From Kitasatospora fiedleri (GTDB lineage Bacteria > Actinomycetota > Actinomycetes > Streptomycetales > Streptomycetaceae): a stretch of DNA of 64,000 nt. Positions within the stretch are counted from its first letter, which is position 1. The number at the start of each line of letters is the position of its first letter. The stretch lies in the NCBI RefSeq assembly GCF_948472415.1, contig NZ_OX419519.1, positions 1,488,001-1,552,000 of the forward strand, in the 5' to 3' direction. The position numbers were made by a program, and so were the translations under genes. Below, one piece after another: positions 1 through 10,866 of the stretch. The notes below the pieces were generated by a model. That model was not told where the DNA came from, did no database searches, and saw only the letters and a list, made by a program, of their open reading frames with translations.

Positions 1-937
1 GGATGCCGCCCTGGCTCTGCACGATGGCCTTGGGGAGGCCGGTGGTGCCGGAGGAGTAGAGCACCCAGAGCGGGTGGTCGAAGGGGACGGGTTCGAAGAC
101 GGGTTCGGTGTCCGCGGCGACCAGGTCGTCGTAGGGGAGGGTGCCTTCGGGGGCGGGGGTGTTCAGGAGCGGGACGTGGATGACGGTGTTCAGGGTGGGG
201 AGTTCGCGGCGGAGTTCGGCGACGACCCGGGTGCGGTCGTGGTCCTTGCCGCCGTAGTGGTAGCCGTCGACGGCGAACAGGACGGTGGGCTCGATCTGCT
301 GGAGGCGGTCGAGGACGCTGCGGGCGCCGAAGTCGGGGGCGCAGCTGGTCCAGGTGGCGCCGACGGCGGCGGTGGCGAGGAGGGCGACGGCGGCCTGCGG
401 GATGTTGGGCAGGTAGGCGCTGACCCGGTCGCCGGGGCGGACGCCGTGCGCGCGCAGGGCGGCGGCCAGCGAGCCGACCTGGCGGCGGAGTTCGGACCAG
501 GTGGTGGCGACGGGTTCGGCGGTGCGCTCGTCCAGGTGGAGGATCGCGGGGCGGTCGGCGTTGGCCGGGTCCTCGGCGGCGCGCAGGGCGTGTTCGGCGT
601 AGTTGAGGGTGGCGCCGGGGAACCACGTCGCGCCGGGCATGGTGGCGGGTTCGGCGAGGACGGCGGTGGGCGGGGTGTGGAAGCGGACGTCGAAGTACTC
701 GGTGACGGCCGTCCAGAAGCGGGTGAGGTCCCCGGTGGACCAGCGGTGGAGGTCCGCGTAGCGGGTGGCGGCCTCGGCGTCGGTGGTGACCGGTGCGAGC
801 GGGGCGGCGGGGGCGCCGTGGTGGTCGGCGGCCCAGCGCTGGAAGGCGACCAGGCGGCTGGCGGCGGCGCGGGCGGGGTCGGGGCGCCAGAGCGGCTCGA
901 GGTGGTGCTGGTCCTGGGGGGTCGGAGGGGTGCTCAC
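1..937 (-). CDS. Acetoacetate-CoA ligase, N-terminal part (runs off left edge)
   Basis: Adenylate-forming enzyme that would activate acetoacetate to acetoacetyl-CoA in the cytoplasm. About 312 N-terminal residues are visible of a family that is usually near 650. The start is GTG at 937 (VSTPPTPQ...), with GGAGA seven bases upstream. The N-terminal part reads LEPLWRPDPARAAASRL followed by the family's WFPGATLNYAEHAL block. The window ends within the AMP-binding P-loop YSSGTTGLPKAIVQ. The early WFPGA..NYAEH block is typical of acetoacetyl-CoA synthetases rather than acetyl-CoA synthetases. It is divergent from the CrtI-like gene at 1093, so the 155 bp gap probably carries both promoters. No frame break is visible in the part present. 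Confidence 0.88.
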   Translation of the reverse strand, partial: MSTPPTPQDQHHLEPLWRPDPARAAASRLVAFQRWAADHHGAPAAPLAPVTTDAEAATRYADLHRWSTGDLTRFWTAVTEYFDVRFHTPPTAVLAEPATMPGATWFPGATLNYAEHALRAAEDPANADRPAILHLDERTAEPVATTWSELRRQVGSLAAALRAHGVRPGDRVSAYLPNIPQAAVALLATAAVGATWTSCAPDFGARSVLDRLQQIEPTVLFAVDGYHYGGKDHDRTRVVAELRRELPTLNTVIHVPLLNTPAPEGTLPYDDLVAADTEPVFEPVPFDHPLWVLYSSGTTGLPKAIVQSQGGI

Positions 938-1092
938 GTGGTGGTCTCCAGGCCGGGGCGGGGACGGCGGTGCTGGTGGCGGCCGTCCGTGCGGTGCTGA
1001 CGCTGCCGACCCTGCCACGTGATCGTCCGGTGGTCCAGGGTCGCGCGGTCGGGGTGCTGGTGGGGGCGGGCGGGAGGTGGTAGACCGGCGGG

Positions 1093-2714
<1,622 letters not shown>

Positions 2715-2748
2715 CCGGAGCCGGGGGCCGCGGCGGGGGCGGCCGGGT

Positions 2749-3300
2749 TCAGCGGGGGGCGTACTCGCCGTCGAACCAGGAGCGGGCCACCCGGGTGTGG
2801 AACGGGAAGGCCAGCGGGGTCTCGACGGTGGCGAGCTCCCAGCCCTCGGTCTCGTCGGTGGGGACGGAGGGCGGCAGGTCGGCCAGGTCGCGGGCCGGGA
2901 AGAGGGCGAACAGGCAGAGGAAGCCGCCCCGGGCGTCGGAGTCGGTGGCGACCAGCAGGGCCTCGGCCGGGTCGGCCAGGATGCCGGTCTCCTCGCGCAG
3001 TTCGCGGGCGGCGGCCTGCTGCCAGCTCTCGCCGTAGTCGACGTAGCCGCCGGGCAGGGCGAGCAGGCCGTAGCCGGGTTCGATGGTGCGGCGGATGACG
3101 GTCAGCCGGGTCTCGCCGTCGGGGAGGTGCACCGGGAGCAGGGCGACCGTGACCGGGAGCGGGTTGCGGTAGCTGATCTCGCCGCAGCCGGGGCAGGTGC
3201 GCGGCCAGCCGGTGGTGCCGGCCGGGTAGGGCGTCCCGCACCAGTGGCAGTGGGTGTTGGGGCCGAAGACGGCGGGGCGGGCGGACGGCTGGGTCGTCAT
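2749..3300 (-). CDS. Nudix hydrolase with N-terminal zinc ribbon
   Basis: 183-residue pyrophosphohydrolase acting on a nucleoside-diphosphate-linked substrate. Four cysteines (C18, C21, C36, C39) form a zinc ribbon. The Nudix box runs over residues 85-107 (G85, E91, then REXXEEXG with E103 and E104 as metal ligands). The ribbon resembles that of NudC/ADP-ribose pyrophosphatase types, but the protein lacks the NudC SQPWPFP motif, so I do not assign NADH as substrate. The start is ATG at 3300 (MTTQPSARP). The frame is intact. It is convergent with the CrtI-like gene with a 34 bp gap. Confidence 0.9.
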   Translation of the reverse strand: MTTQPSARPAVFGPNTHCHWCGTPYPAGTTGWPRTCPGCGEISYRNPLPVTVALLPVHLPDGETRLTVIRRTIEPGYGLLALPGGYVDYGESWQQAAARELREETGILADPAEALLVATDSDARGGFLCLFALFPARDLADLPPSVPTDETEGWELATVETPLAFPFHTRVARSWFDGEYAPR

Positions 3301-3483
3301 GGGGGCGATGGTAGTCCGGCCGGGTGCCGGGCGGGGCGGAGTCGGCGCGGGTCGGTGGCGGGGTGGTGGCGGGCGGCTCGGGGCGGTGCGCGCGGGGCGC
3401 GGGGCGGGGGCGTGCGGGGGTGCGGTCGGCGCGGGGCGGGCGGGGGTGCGGTCCGGCCGGTCGGGTGAATTCGGCGGGCGCGG

Positions 3484-3512
3484 TTGGATTCGGAGTGTGT
3501 GCGCACGATAGC
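3484..3512 (+). promoter_or_regulatory. Putative promoter of the secreted-protein gene
   Basis: TTGGAT at 3484-3489 and GATAGC at 3507-3512 are separated by 17 bp, resembling a vegetative sigma promoter. The spacer contains the palindrome GTGCGCAC. The assignment rests on motif and position only. Confidence 0.4.
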
Positions 3513-3558
3513 GATGGGGTGTTCCGTGATGGGCACGGGAGTTGACCGTTCACAAAGG

Positions 3559-3870
3559 ATGATGGTGCGAGCGATTCTGATTTCCCTGCTGGCGGCGGGC
3601 TCGGTGTTCGGACTGGCGGCGCCGGCCCCGGCGGCGGTGCGCGCGGCGAGCGGCGACGTGGTGGTGTTCTCGACCGAGGCGCAGCCGCTGGACGTCTACC
3701 ACGACCCGGCCGGCTGCCGACAACTTCCTGCGGTGGCACACGTGTTGACGAACCAGACCGACCGTCCGGTGCAGGTGTACGGCAATCCGTTCTGTCTGGG
3801 CCCGTCGGTGGCGGTGCGGCCGGGCTACGGGACGCACGTGCCGGGTGGGGCGGGGAGCTTCTCCGCCTGA
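3559..3870 (+). CDS. Small secreted protein, beta/gamma-crystallin-like in appearance
   Basis: About 103 residues. The N-terminus MMVRAILISLLAAGSVFG is a signal peptide with likely cleavage after APAPAA. The mature part (about 70 residues) reads VVVFSTEAQPLDVYHDPAGC and later VYGNPFCLGPSVAVRPGYG, with two cysteines that could form a disulfide. Streptomyces encode small secreted proteins of this kind; the pattern recalls crystallin-like or inhibitor folds, but I cannot name a function. The start is uncertain: ATG 3559 or 3562 directly follows AAAGG, and an in-frame ATG also lies at 3529. A strong terminator follows at 3943, so it is probably monocistronic. Confidence 0.65.
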   Translation: MMVRAILISLLAAGSVFGLAAPAPAAVRAASGDVVVFSTEAQPLDVYHDPAGCRQLPAVAHVLTNQTDRPVQVYGNPFCLGPSVAVRPGYGTHVPGGAGSFSA

Positions 3871-3942
3871 GCGGACGGTGCAGGCGGTCCGGGCGGTCCG
3901 GGCCGTTCGAGCGGGGGCGGAAATGCGGTCGGATGATCGCAC

Positions 3943-3978
3943 GGGCGGTCGGGGAAATAGCCGATCGCCCGCTTTTTC
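3943..3978 (+). terminator. Rho-independent terminator after the secreted-protein gene
   Basis: The arms GGGCGGTCGG (3943-3952) and CCGATCGCCC (3961-3970) pair, with one G-U wobble, around an 8 nt loop. They are followed by GC and five T residues. It separates the secreted-protein gene from the prenyltransferase. The rest of 3871-4166 has locally lower GC and no gene, and probably holds the cluster promoter. Confidence 0.75.
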
Positions 3979-4166
3979 TCTGATCACAGAAATGCGTCCG
4001 AACGGTCGCACTATGTCATGATGGCGACCGCCGACTCCTGGTCCGTCGCGGCGAATTGGCGCACTGTCAGCGCGCGCACCGTCAGCGCGGTCGGCCCGTT
4101 GTCTCCGGCCCCCCGCGGCAGTTCGCGTCCCGGGTTGCGGCCGCCGTCGAGAGGACTGCGTTTCCC

Positions 4167-5137
4167 GTGGAGCACGTCGCACTTCCCGCTGCCCCCGAGG
4201 CGGCCCCGATCCCCTGGCGGGCGTACGCCCGGCTGGCCAAGCTCGACATCTGGGACTACTACCTGAGCGTCCCGCTGGTGGCCGCGATGGTGCTGGCCGC
4301 CGGGTCGGGGGTGGGGGCCGGGACGACCGTGCCGGTACTGGTGCTGTTCCTGGCGGGCGAGGTCGCGATGAGCGCGGCCATGTGCACCTTCGACGACGTC
4401 ACCGGGTACCGGGACGGCAGCGACGCGGTGAACTACGGGCCGGACGCGCCCGCCCGGCGGCTGGCCCGCAAGCCGCTGGTGGCGGGGACGTTGACGGAGC
4501 GCCAGGCGATCCGCTTCGGGTGGGCGGCGTCGCGGTCTGCGTGCTGTGCTGGGCGGCGGCCGTCGCGGCGGCGCCCGCCCGGCCCTGGTGGGCGGTGGCC
4601 GGGACGGCGGCGCTGGCGGTGTTCGGCTTCCAGTACACCTGGTGGCTGCGGATCAGCTACAACGGCTTCCAGGAGTTCTTCCTGGCGGCGCTGGGCTGGT
4701 TCTTCGTGCTGCCGCTGTACGGGCTGCTGACCGGGCGCTCCGACGGCTTCGCGGTGGTGCAGGCGCTGGTGTTCGGGCTGGGGCCGCTGCTGTTCGGCGT
4801 GTACTCCAACACCAACGACATCCCCGGTGACCGGGCGGTGGGGCGCCGGACCGCCGCGGTGCTGCTCCCGCCGCGCGGCAACGCGGCGTTCGTGGCCGGG
4901 TGTTCGGCGCTGGAGGCGGTGCTGCTGGTGGGCTCGGCGGTGGCCGGGTTCGCGCCGTGGTGGTTCCCGCTGGTGATGGCGCCGGTGATCGCGCTGCGGG
5001 CCCGGCAGTGGGTGCTCGGGTTCGTCCGGGGCGAGATCCTGCTCGCCCGCCGGCTGGGCATCCGCCTGCACCGGGTGTGCTGCGCGCTGCTGATCGGCAC
5101 CGACCTGGCCCTCGTGGTGTTCGGCGGTGGGCTGTGA
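4167..5137 (+). CDS. UbiA-family prenyltransferase (one frame break)
   Basis: Integral-membrane prenyltransferase that would transfer a prenyl group from a polyprenyl diphosphate to an aromatic or other acceptor. Two aspartate-rich motifs bind the Mg-diphosphate: TFDDVTGYRDGSD near residue 73 and NTNDIPGDR near residue 215. Hydrophobic helices fill most of its 323 residues. The start is GTG at 4167 (VEHVALPAAPEAAPIPWRAY), with GAGAGGA 11 bases upstream. The frame breaks near 4530: RFGWAASRS must become RFGWAAVAVCVLCW, one G lost in GCGGCGTCGCGG. The stop overlaps the next gene as GTGA, so the two are translationally coupled. First gene of the candidate cluster. Confidence 0.82.
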
Positions 5138-6807
5138 GCGGCGGAACGGCGAGCGGCGGGACCGCGGGCAGCAGGGCGCGGCGCGGCGGGACGGGGGCGC
5201 CGTTCGGGCGGCTGCCGCTCGACCTGGGGCCGCTGTTCGACACGCTGGCCGACCAACGGCCCTCGGTGGACGTCCGGTTGGGCCGTCCGCTGGACCTGGC
5301 GCCGGAGCGGGGCACCGTCTACGACACCGCCCGGGTGGCCGAGCTGGTGCGGGAGACCGCGGCCTGGCTGGTGGCGGCCGGGGCCGGGCCCGGGTCGTCG
5401 GTGGCGGTCGTCAAGCGCAACCACTGGGACTACGTGCTGCTGGCCTGCGCGGCGGCCCGGATCGGGGCGGTGCCCGCGCTGCTGTCGGACCGGGTGCCGC
5501 CGGACGCCCTGGGCGCGCTGCTGCGGCGGCTGCGGCCGGACGTGCTGGTCACCCAGCGGGACGTGCTGGGCGGGGCGCGGGCGGCCGGGGTGGAGCTGAC
5601 CGGCCTGGCCGGGCGGACGGTCTGCCTGGACGGGCCGTCGCCGGGCACGCTGGCGGTGGACGAGCTGCGCGGCGGGCCGGTGCCGGGGGTGCGCACCCGC
5701 GGGGAGGACGAGCCGCTGGCGGTGATCCACACCTCGGGCACCACCGGCGTCCCCAAGCTGGTGGTGCACTCGACCCGGACGCTGATCCGGCGGCTGTCGG
5801 CGTTCGAGGCGCGGCCCTGGCCGGTGCTGTCGGTGCGCCGCACGGACACCGTGGCCAGCGCCGTCTCGTTCGCCCACGGGCGGGCGCTGACCTGGACGGT
5901 CAGCGCGTTCTGGCGGGCGCCGAGGACCGTCGCGCTGCTGCCGGACGCGGACCCGTCGGCGGCCGCCGCGCTGCTGCGCAGCCATCCGCCGACCGTCCTG
6001 GAGGCGCTGCCGTCGAGCTACGTGCGCTGGCAGCCGCTGACGGCCGGGGCGGGCAACCCGTTCCGGGACGTGCGGCTGTTCATCTCGACCTTCGACGCGA
6101 TGCACCCGCCGACGGTGCGGGCGTTCCTGGACGCCACCCGGCGGCGGCGCCCGCTGTGGATGCAGGGGTGGGGGCAGAGCGAGACCGGGCCGCTGAGCTT
6201 CCGGTTCCTGACTCGGGGGGCGCTGGCCGGACCCGCCGGGCGGCACCCGACCACCCGCGACCTGGGGCGGCCGGTGCCCGGCTGGGTGCGGCTGAAGGTC
6301 GTCGACCCCGCGCGGCCCGGGCGGGCGGTGCGGCCCGGCGAGACCGGGATGCTGTACGCCCGCACCGGGGCGCTCTGCCTGGGCTACCTGGGCGAGCCGG
6401 AGCGCTGGGGGCGCAAGCTCGACGGCCGCTGGTTCAACACCGGGGACCTCGGCACCCGGACCCGCGACGGCCGGGTCTTCGTGCTGGACCGGGAGGTCGA
6501 CATGGTGCCCGGGCTGAGCTGCGTCGAGATCGAGGACGTGCTGCACGAGCGGCTGCCGGACGTCGAGGAGGCCGTCCTGCTGTCGGTGGCCGACGGCCGC
6601 CCGCAGCCGGTGCTGGTCACCGCGGACGGCGGGCTCGACCCGGCGCGCTGGCGGGACGCGGTGCGCGACCTGCCGCCGCTGGCCGAACCGCTGGTGGTCG
6701 GCTGGGACGCGGTGCCGCGGACGGCCACCGGGAAGGTGCGGCGGCACGAGCTGCGGGCCCGGGTGCTGGCCGGCAGCACCGGGATCGGGACCGGGCAGTG
6801 GACGTGA
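5134..6807 (+). CDS. Acyl-CoA synthetase / AMP-dependent ligase
   Basis: 557-residue ANL-superfamily adenylating enzyme, intact. The P-loop-like motif is HTSGTTGVPKLV near residue 199, and the A5 region is MQGWGQSETG. The A8 hinge segment is NTGDLGTRTRDGRVF, and the catalytic lysine is in PRTATGKVRR near the C-terminus. The N-terminal 30 residues are Gly/Ala/Arg-rich and probably disordered. The GTG start at 5134 overlaps the prenyltransferase stop. The substrate is not predictable; a carboxylic acid activated as AMP then CoA ester would fit the CoA-transferase in the same gene run. Confidence 0.85.
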   Translation: MSGGTASGGTAGSRARRGGTGAPFGRLPLDLGPLFDTLADQRPSVDVRLGRPLDLAPERGTVYDTARVAELVRETAAWLVAAGAGPGSSVAVVKRNHWDYVLLACAAARIGAVPALLSDRVPPDALGALLRRLRPDVLVTQRDVLGGARAAGVELTGLAGRTVCLDGPSPGTLAVDELRGGPVPGVRTRGEDEPLAVIHTSGTTGVPKLVVHSTRTLIRRLSAFEARPWPVLSVRRTDTVASAVSFAHGRALTWTVSAFWRAPRTVALLPDADPSAAAALLRSHPPTVLEALPSSYVRWQPLTAGAGNPFRDVRLFISTFDAMHPPTVRAFLDATRRRRPLWMQGWGQSETGPLSFRFLTRGALAGPAGRHPTTRDLGRPVPGWVRLKVVDPARPGRAVRPGETGMLYARTGALCLGYLGEPERWGRKLDGRWFNTGDLGTRTRDGRVFVLDREVDMVPGLSCVEIEDVLHERLPDVEEAVLLSVADGRPQPVLVTADGGLDPARWRDAVRDLPPLAEPLVVGWDAVPRTATGKVRRHELRARVLAGSTGIGTGQWT

Positions 6808-6837
6808 ACCGTGGTGGCGAGAGCGGGAGTTGAGACG

Positions 6838-8297
6838 GTGAGGGAGCGGAGCGCAGTGCACGGGGACGAGGGCGGGGCCGAGGTGGAGGTCGACGTCGCG
6901 GTGGTCGGGGCGGGGATCGCCGGGCTGGCCGCGGCGCACCACCTGGTGACGGCCGGACGGTCGGTGCGGGTCTTCGAGGGGGCGGACCGGGTGGGCGGGC
7001 GGATGGCCTCCAGCCGGGTGGACGGGTGGCTGCTGGACGAGGGCGCGGAGACCATCGCGGGGGCCGGGTACGAGGCGACCTGGGAGCTGATCCGGGCGGT
7101 CGGCCTGCCGGAGTCCGAGGTGCCCGTGATCGGGCCCGGGTTCGCGCTGTGGCGGCACGGCCGGGCGCACGCCCACCTCGGGCACCCGAAGGGGCTGCTG
7201 ACCGGCGCCGGGCTGTCCTGGCGGGGACGCTGGGCGTGGCTGCGCTTCACCGCCGAACTCGCCACCGCCTGGCGCGGGTTCGACCCCGACCGGCCGGAGA
7301 CCGCGCCCAGCCGGGACGCGACGCTCAGCGAGTTCTGCGCCGGTTCGCCCGGGCGGGAGGAACTGCTGGCGGCGATGCTGCAACCGCTCTCCGGCCACTG
7401 CTTCGGCTGGCGGCCGGAGAGCTCGGCCGTCGCCCCGATGGTGGCCACCCTGCTCTCGGTGGGCGCGCCGGGGCCCGCTGGATGACCTACCGGGACGGGA
7501 TGGACACGCTGGCCCGCCGCCTGGCCGAGCGGCTGCCGGTGGAGCTGGGGCGCCGGGTGGTCGCCGTCCGGGAGCGGGCGGAGGGCGAACCCGGCGGCGT
7601 GCTGCTGGAGTTCGCGGACGGGGCCCGGGTCCGGGCCCGGCAGGCGGTGCTGGCGGTGCCCGCGCCGCTGGCCCTGGAACTGCGCGGGGCGGACCTCCCG
7701 GACCGGGAGCGGGCGTACCTGGCGGCGAGCACGTACACGCCGATGCTCAAGGTGGCCTGCCTGCTGGACCGGCCGCTGCCGAGCCCGACCGGGGCGCCGA
7801 GCTACGCGCTGTCGGTGCCGGAGGCGGAGAGCCGGGTGTGCACCGGGCTGATCCTCGACCACCTGAAGGCGGCCGGGCGGGCGCCCGCGGGCAAGGGGCT
7901 GGTCAGCGTGTTCGCCTCGCCGTGGCTCTCCCCCACGCTGCTGGACGAGCCGGACGAGCGGGTGGTGGAGACGCTCTGCGCGGAGGCCGAGCGCTTCCTG
8001 CCCGGCCTGCGGGCGGCCACCGTCCGGACGCTGGTGCACCGCTTCCCGCTCGGGCTGCCGCAGGGCGCGCCGGCGGCGGTCCGGGAGCGGGCCGCGTTCC
8101 TGGACCGGCCGACCCGGGCGGTCGAGTACGCCGGGGACTGGGTGATGCTGCGGCCGAGCAGTGAGGGCGCGGTGCGGTCGGGGCGGCTGGCGGCGCGGCG
8201 GGTGCTGGCGCACGCGGGCTCCGGTTCCGGTGCGGGTGTCACGGCGGGCGCGGGTTCCGGTGCGGGCGCGGGTGTCGCCGCGGTGGGGCGGGTGTGA
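6838..8297 (+). CDS. Protoporphyrinogen oxidase/amine-oxidase-like flavoprotein (one frame break)
   Basis: FAD-dependent oxidoreductase of the HemY / flavin amine oxidase type, about 486 residues. The Rossmann motif is VVGAGIAGLAAAHHL near residue 22, with GGRM at the FAD-contacting loop. The FAD-binding C-terminal block is YAGDWVMLRPSSEGAVRSG. GTG 6838 is preferred because GGGAG lies nine bases upstream; GTG 6856 is an alternative. The frame breaks near 7475: VGAPGPAG becomes VGAPGARWMTYRDGMDTL when one base is restored in CCGGGGCCCG. The C-terminus carries a Gly/Ser/Ala-rich repeat (8215-8285). The stop overlaps the next ATG (TGATG). The substrate is unknown; desaturation or amine oxidation of a cluster intermediate is possible. 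Confidence 0.78.
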
Positions 8298-9170
8298 TGG
8301 GCGGGTCGGTGGCGGCGGCCGGGGTCGGGATCGAGGTCGGGCTGGGGGCAGGGGCGGGGACGCGGTCGGGCTGGGGGACGGGGACGCGGTCGGGGGGTCG
8401 TACCTGTTCGACAACGGGAGCGTGCACGCGGCCGGGCAGCACCGGTGCCTGGCGGCGTGGCTCGATCCGATCAGCGTCGGCGCGCTGCGGGCGGGCGGGG
8501 TCGGGCCGGGGATGCGCTGCCTGGACGTGGGCACGGGGGCGGGGAGCGTCGCGGTCTGGCTGGCCGGGCAGGTGGCGCCCGGGGCTCGGTGCTGGCGACG
8601 GACCTGGTGCCGCTGCCGGTGCCCGCCCGGTCCGGGCTGACGGTGCGGCGGCACGACGTGGTGCGGGACCCGCTGCCGGAGGGCGCGTTCGACCTGGTGC
8701 ACGTCCGGCTGGTGCTCTCCCACCTGCCGGAGCGGGAGGCGGTGCTGGCGAAGCTGTTCGCCGCGCTGCGGCCCGGCGGGGTGCTGCACCTGCTGGAGTT
8801 CGACGCCGAGTACGCGCCGGTGCTCACCGTCCCCGACGAGCGGGACCGGGAGCTGTACGAGCGGTACCAGCGGGCGAAGTTGCGGGCCTTCCGGGCGCGC
8901 GGTTCGCACCAGGGCTGGGGCCGGGAGTGCGCCGGCGCGCTGGTGCGGGCCGGGTTCACCGGGGTGGAGGCGGAGGCCCGGATCGGCATGCTCGCGCCCG
9001 GGACGCCGCAGTTGGAGATGCAGCTGCACAACACCTGGCACCTGCGCGGGGCGCTGCTGCGGGAGGGGCTGACCGAGGACGAACTCGCCCGGCTGCGCGG
9101 GATGTTCGGCGACCCGCGGTTCCTGGCCTGCTCGAACGTGGTGTACGCGGTGCACGGGCGGCGGCCGTGA
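8297..9170 (+). CDS. SAM-dependent methyltransferase (two frame breaks)
   Basis: Class I methyltransferase, about 291 residues. Motif I is CLDVGTGAGSVAVWLA, the acidic residue after beta-2 is in LATDLVPLPV, and motif III is LRPGGVLHLLEFD. Conserved lead-in: YLFDNGSVHAAGQHRCLAAW. The ATG at 8297 overlaps the flavoprotein stop, but the start and the YLFDN block lie in different frames, implying a base lost near 8345 in a G-rich repeat. A second break is near 8587 (VAPGARCW should read VAPGGSVLATDL). Such proteins methylate O, N or C atoms of small molecules; the target is unknown. The stop overlaps the next GTG. Confidence 0.75.
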
Positions 9171-10799
9171 GCGGACCGGTGCTCGGCACCTGGCCGCGGC
9201 TGGCCCGGGAGGTGGCGGCGGGGCTGCTGCGCGCCTCCGGGGTGCGGGTCGCGAGGGCGGACCGCTGGAGGGCGAACTGCTGGAGGTCGGCGACGAGTTG
9301 GTCTGCCGGATCTCCTGGGCGGGCCCGCTGGGGCTGGCGGTCGGCAGCGAGGCGGACGTCCAGGCGGCCTGCGGGGTGATGCACGTGCACGGCCGGCGGT
9401 ACGGGGCGCCCACGCCGCTGCGGGTGGACTTCGCGTCGGTGGCCGCCGGGGTGCTGGCCGCGACCGGGCGCGCTGGCGGCGCTGCGCGCGCGGCGGGCGG
9501 GCGCGGCGTACCGCGAGGTGGGCGTCTCGGTGGCGCAGGCCGCGCTGCTCGGGCTGGCGCAGTACCTGGCGGCGGCCACCGCCCCGGACCGGGAGGGCGC
9601 GGAGCCGGCCGGGACGGGCGGGCCGCCGTTCCGCGCGGCGGACGGGGTGTGGTTCGAGCTGGAGGCGCTGGCGGCGGACGGCTGGCTGCGGTTCTGGTCC
9701 GAACTGGGCGTCGAGCGGCGGTGGTGGGCCGCGCCTGGCTGCCGTTCCAGGCCCGGTACGGGACGGCGGCCTGCCCGCTGCGGGAGGAGCTGTTCGCGGC
9801 GGCGCGGGCGGTCGGCCACCGGCGGCTGGCGCGGATCGCCGCCGCGTGCGGGGTGGAGCTGACGGTGGCGGCGGCCCGGCCGACCGTCCTGGGCGGGATG
9901 CCGTGGCGGCTGCGGGCGGGCGGGGCGGCGGGGGCCGCCTCGGCGCCGTCCGCGCCGCCGACCCGTGGGCCGCTGGACGGCGTGACGGTGGTGGAGATCG
10001 CCCGGCGGGTCCAGGGGCCGCTGGCCGGACGGGTGTTGGCGCTGCTCGGGGCCACCGTGGTGCGGGTCGAACCGCCGGGCGGGGACCCGCTGCGCGGGGT
10101 GCCGCCGATGACGGCCGGCGGTGGCGGGCGGCGGACGGCGGGGCATCCGGCGGCGGCGGTGTGGCGGACGGCGGGGCGGCGGTGTCGGCGCGGTTCGCGG
10201 CGCTCAACCGTGGCAAGGGGGTGCTGGAGGCGGACCTGCGCGGTGCCGAAGGGCGTTCGGCGGTAAGGGAGTTGGTGCGGGGCGCGGACGTGCTGCTGCA
10301 CAGCCTGGCACCCGCGAAGGTCGCCGGGCTGGGGCTGGACGCCGGGACGGTCGCCGCGCTGCGCCCCGGGCTGGTGTACGCCCAGGCCAGCGGCGGCGGG
10401 CCCGGGCTGAGCACCGACTACCCGTCCAGGCGCACTCCGGCCTGGCCGCACTGCTGGCGCCGGACGGGCTGCCGCCGCGCCCCACCCTGCTGACCGTCTG
10501 CGACGTGCTGGGCGGTCTGGTCTGCGCGGCGGGGGCGGTGGCGGCGCTGGAGGCCCGCGAACGGACCGGGCGGGGGCAGCACGTCGAGTCCTCGCTGCTG
10601 TCGGCGGCCCGGCTGCTGTGCGGCGCGGCGGGCGACCCGGGCGCGCCGGACGGCGGGGTGGACGGCGGGGTGGACGGCGGGGTGGAGGTGTGCACGGACC
10701 TGGGCGTCCTGGCGCGCGACCCGCGAGTGGCGGCGGCGTTCGAGTTCGGCGCGGACGGGTGCGCGTTCGTCCGCGCGCGCCTGGGAGTTCGGGACGTGA
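9167..10799 (+). CDS. Class III (CaiB/BaiF) CoA-transferase (about six frame breaks)
   Basis: Would move CoA between acyl groups. N-terminal half: PLEGELLEVGDELVCRISWAG, then the family's VQAACGVMHVHGRRYG block. C-terminal half: GPLDGVTVVEIARRVQGPLA with LNRGKGVLEADLRG, the typical CaiB start and RGK loop. The last residues probably read RAPWEFGT before TGA 10797, although the open frame continues to 10870. Frame breaks lie near 9255, 9470, 9718, 10135, 10427 and 10778; most need one base restored and 9470 has one extra. Corrected length is about 545 residues. The start GTG 9167 overlaps the methyltransferase stop. A GGVDGGVDGGV repeat lies at about 10650-10685. If the breaks are real the gene is dead. 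Confidence 0.68.
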
Positions 10800-10866
10800 G
10801 GTGGCGGCGGGCACGGGCCCGGGGGTTCGTTGTTGGTCGGCGGATCGGTGAACGGGAGTGGTGGCT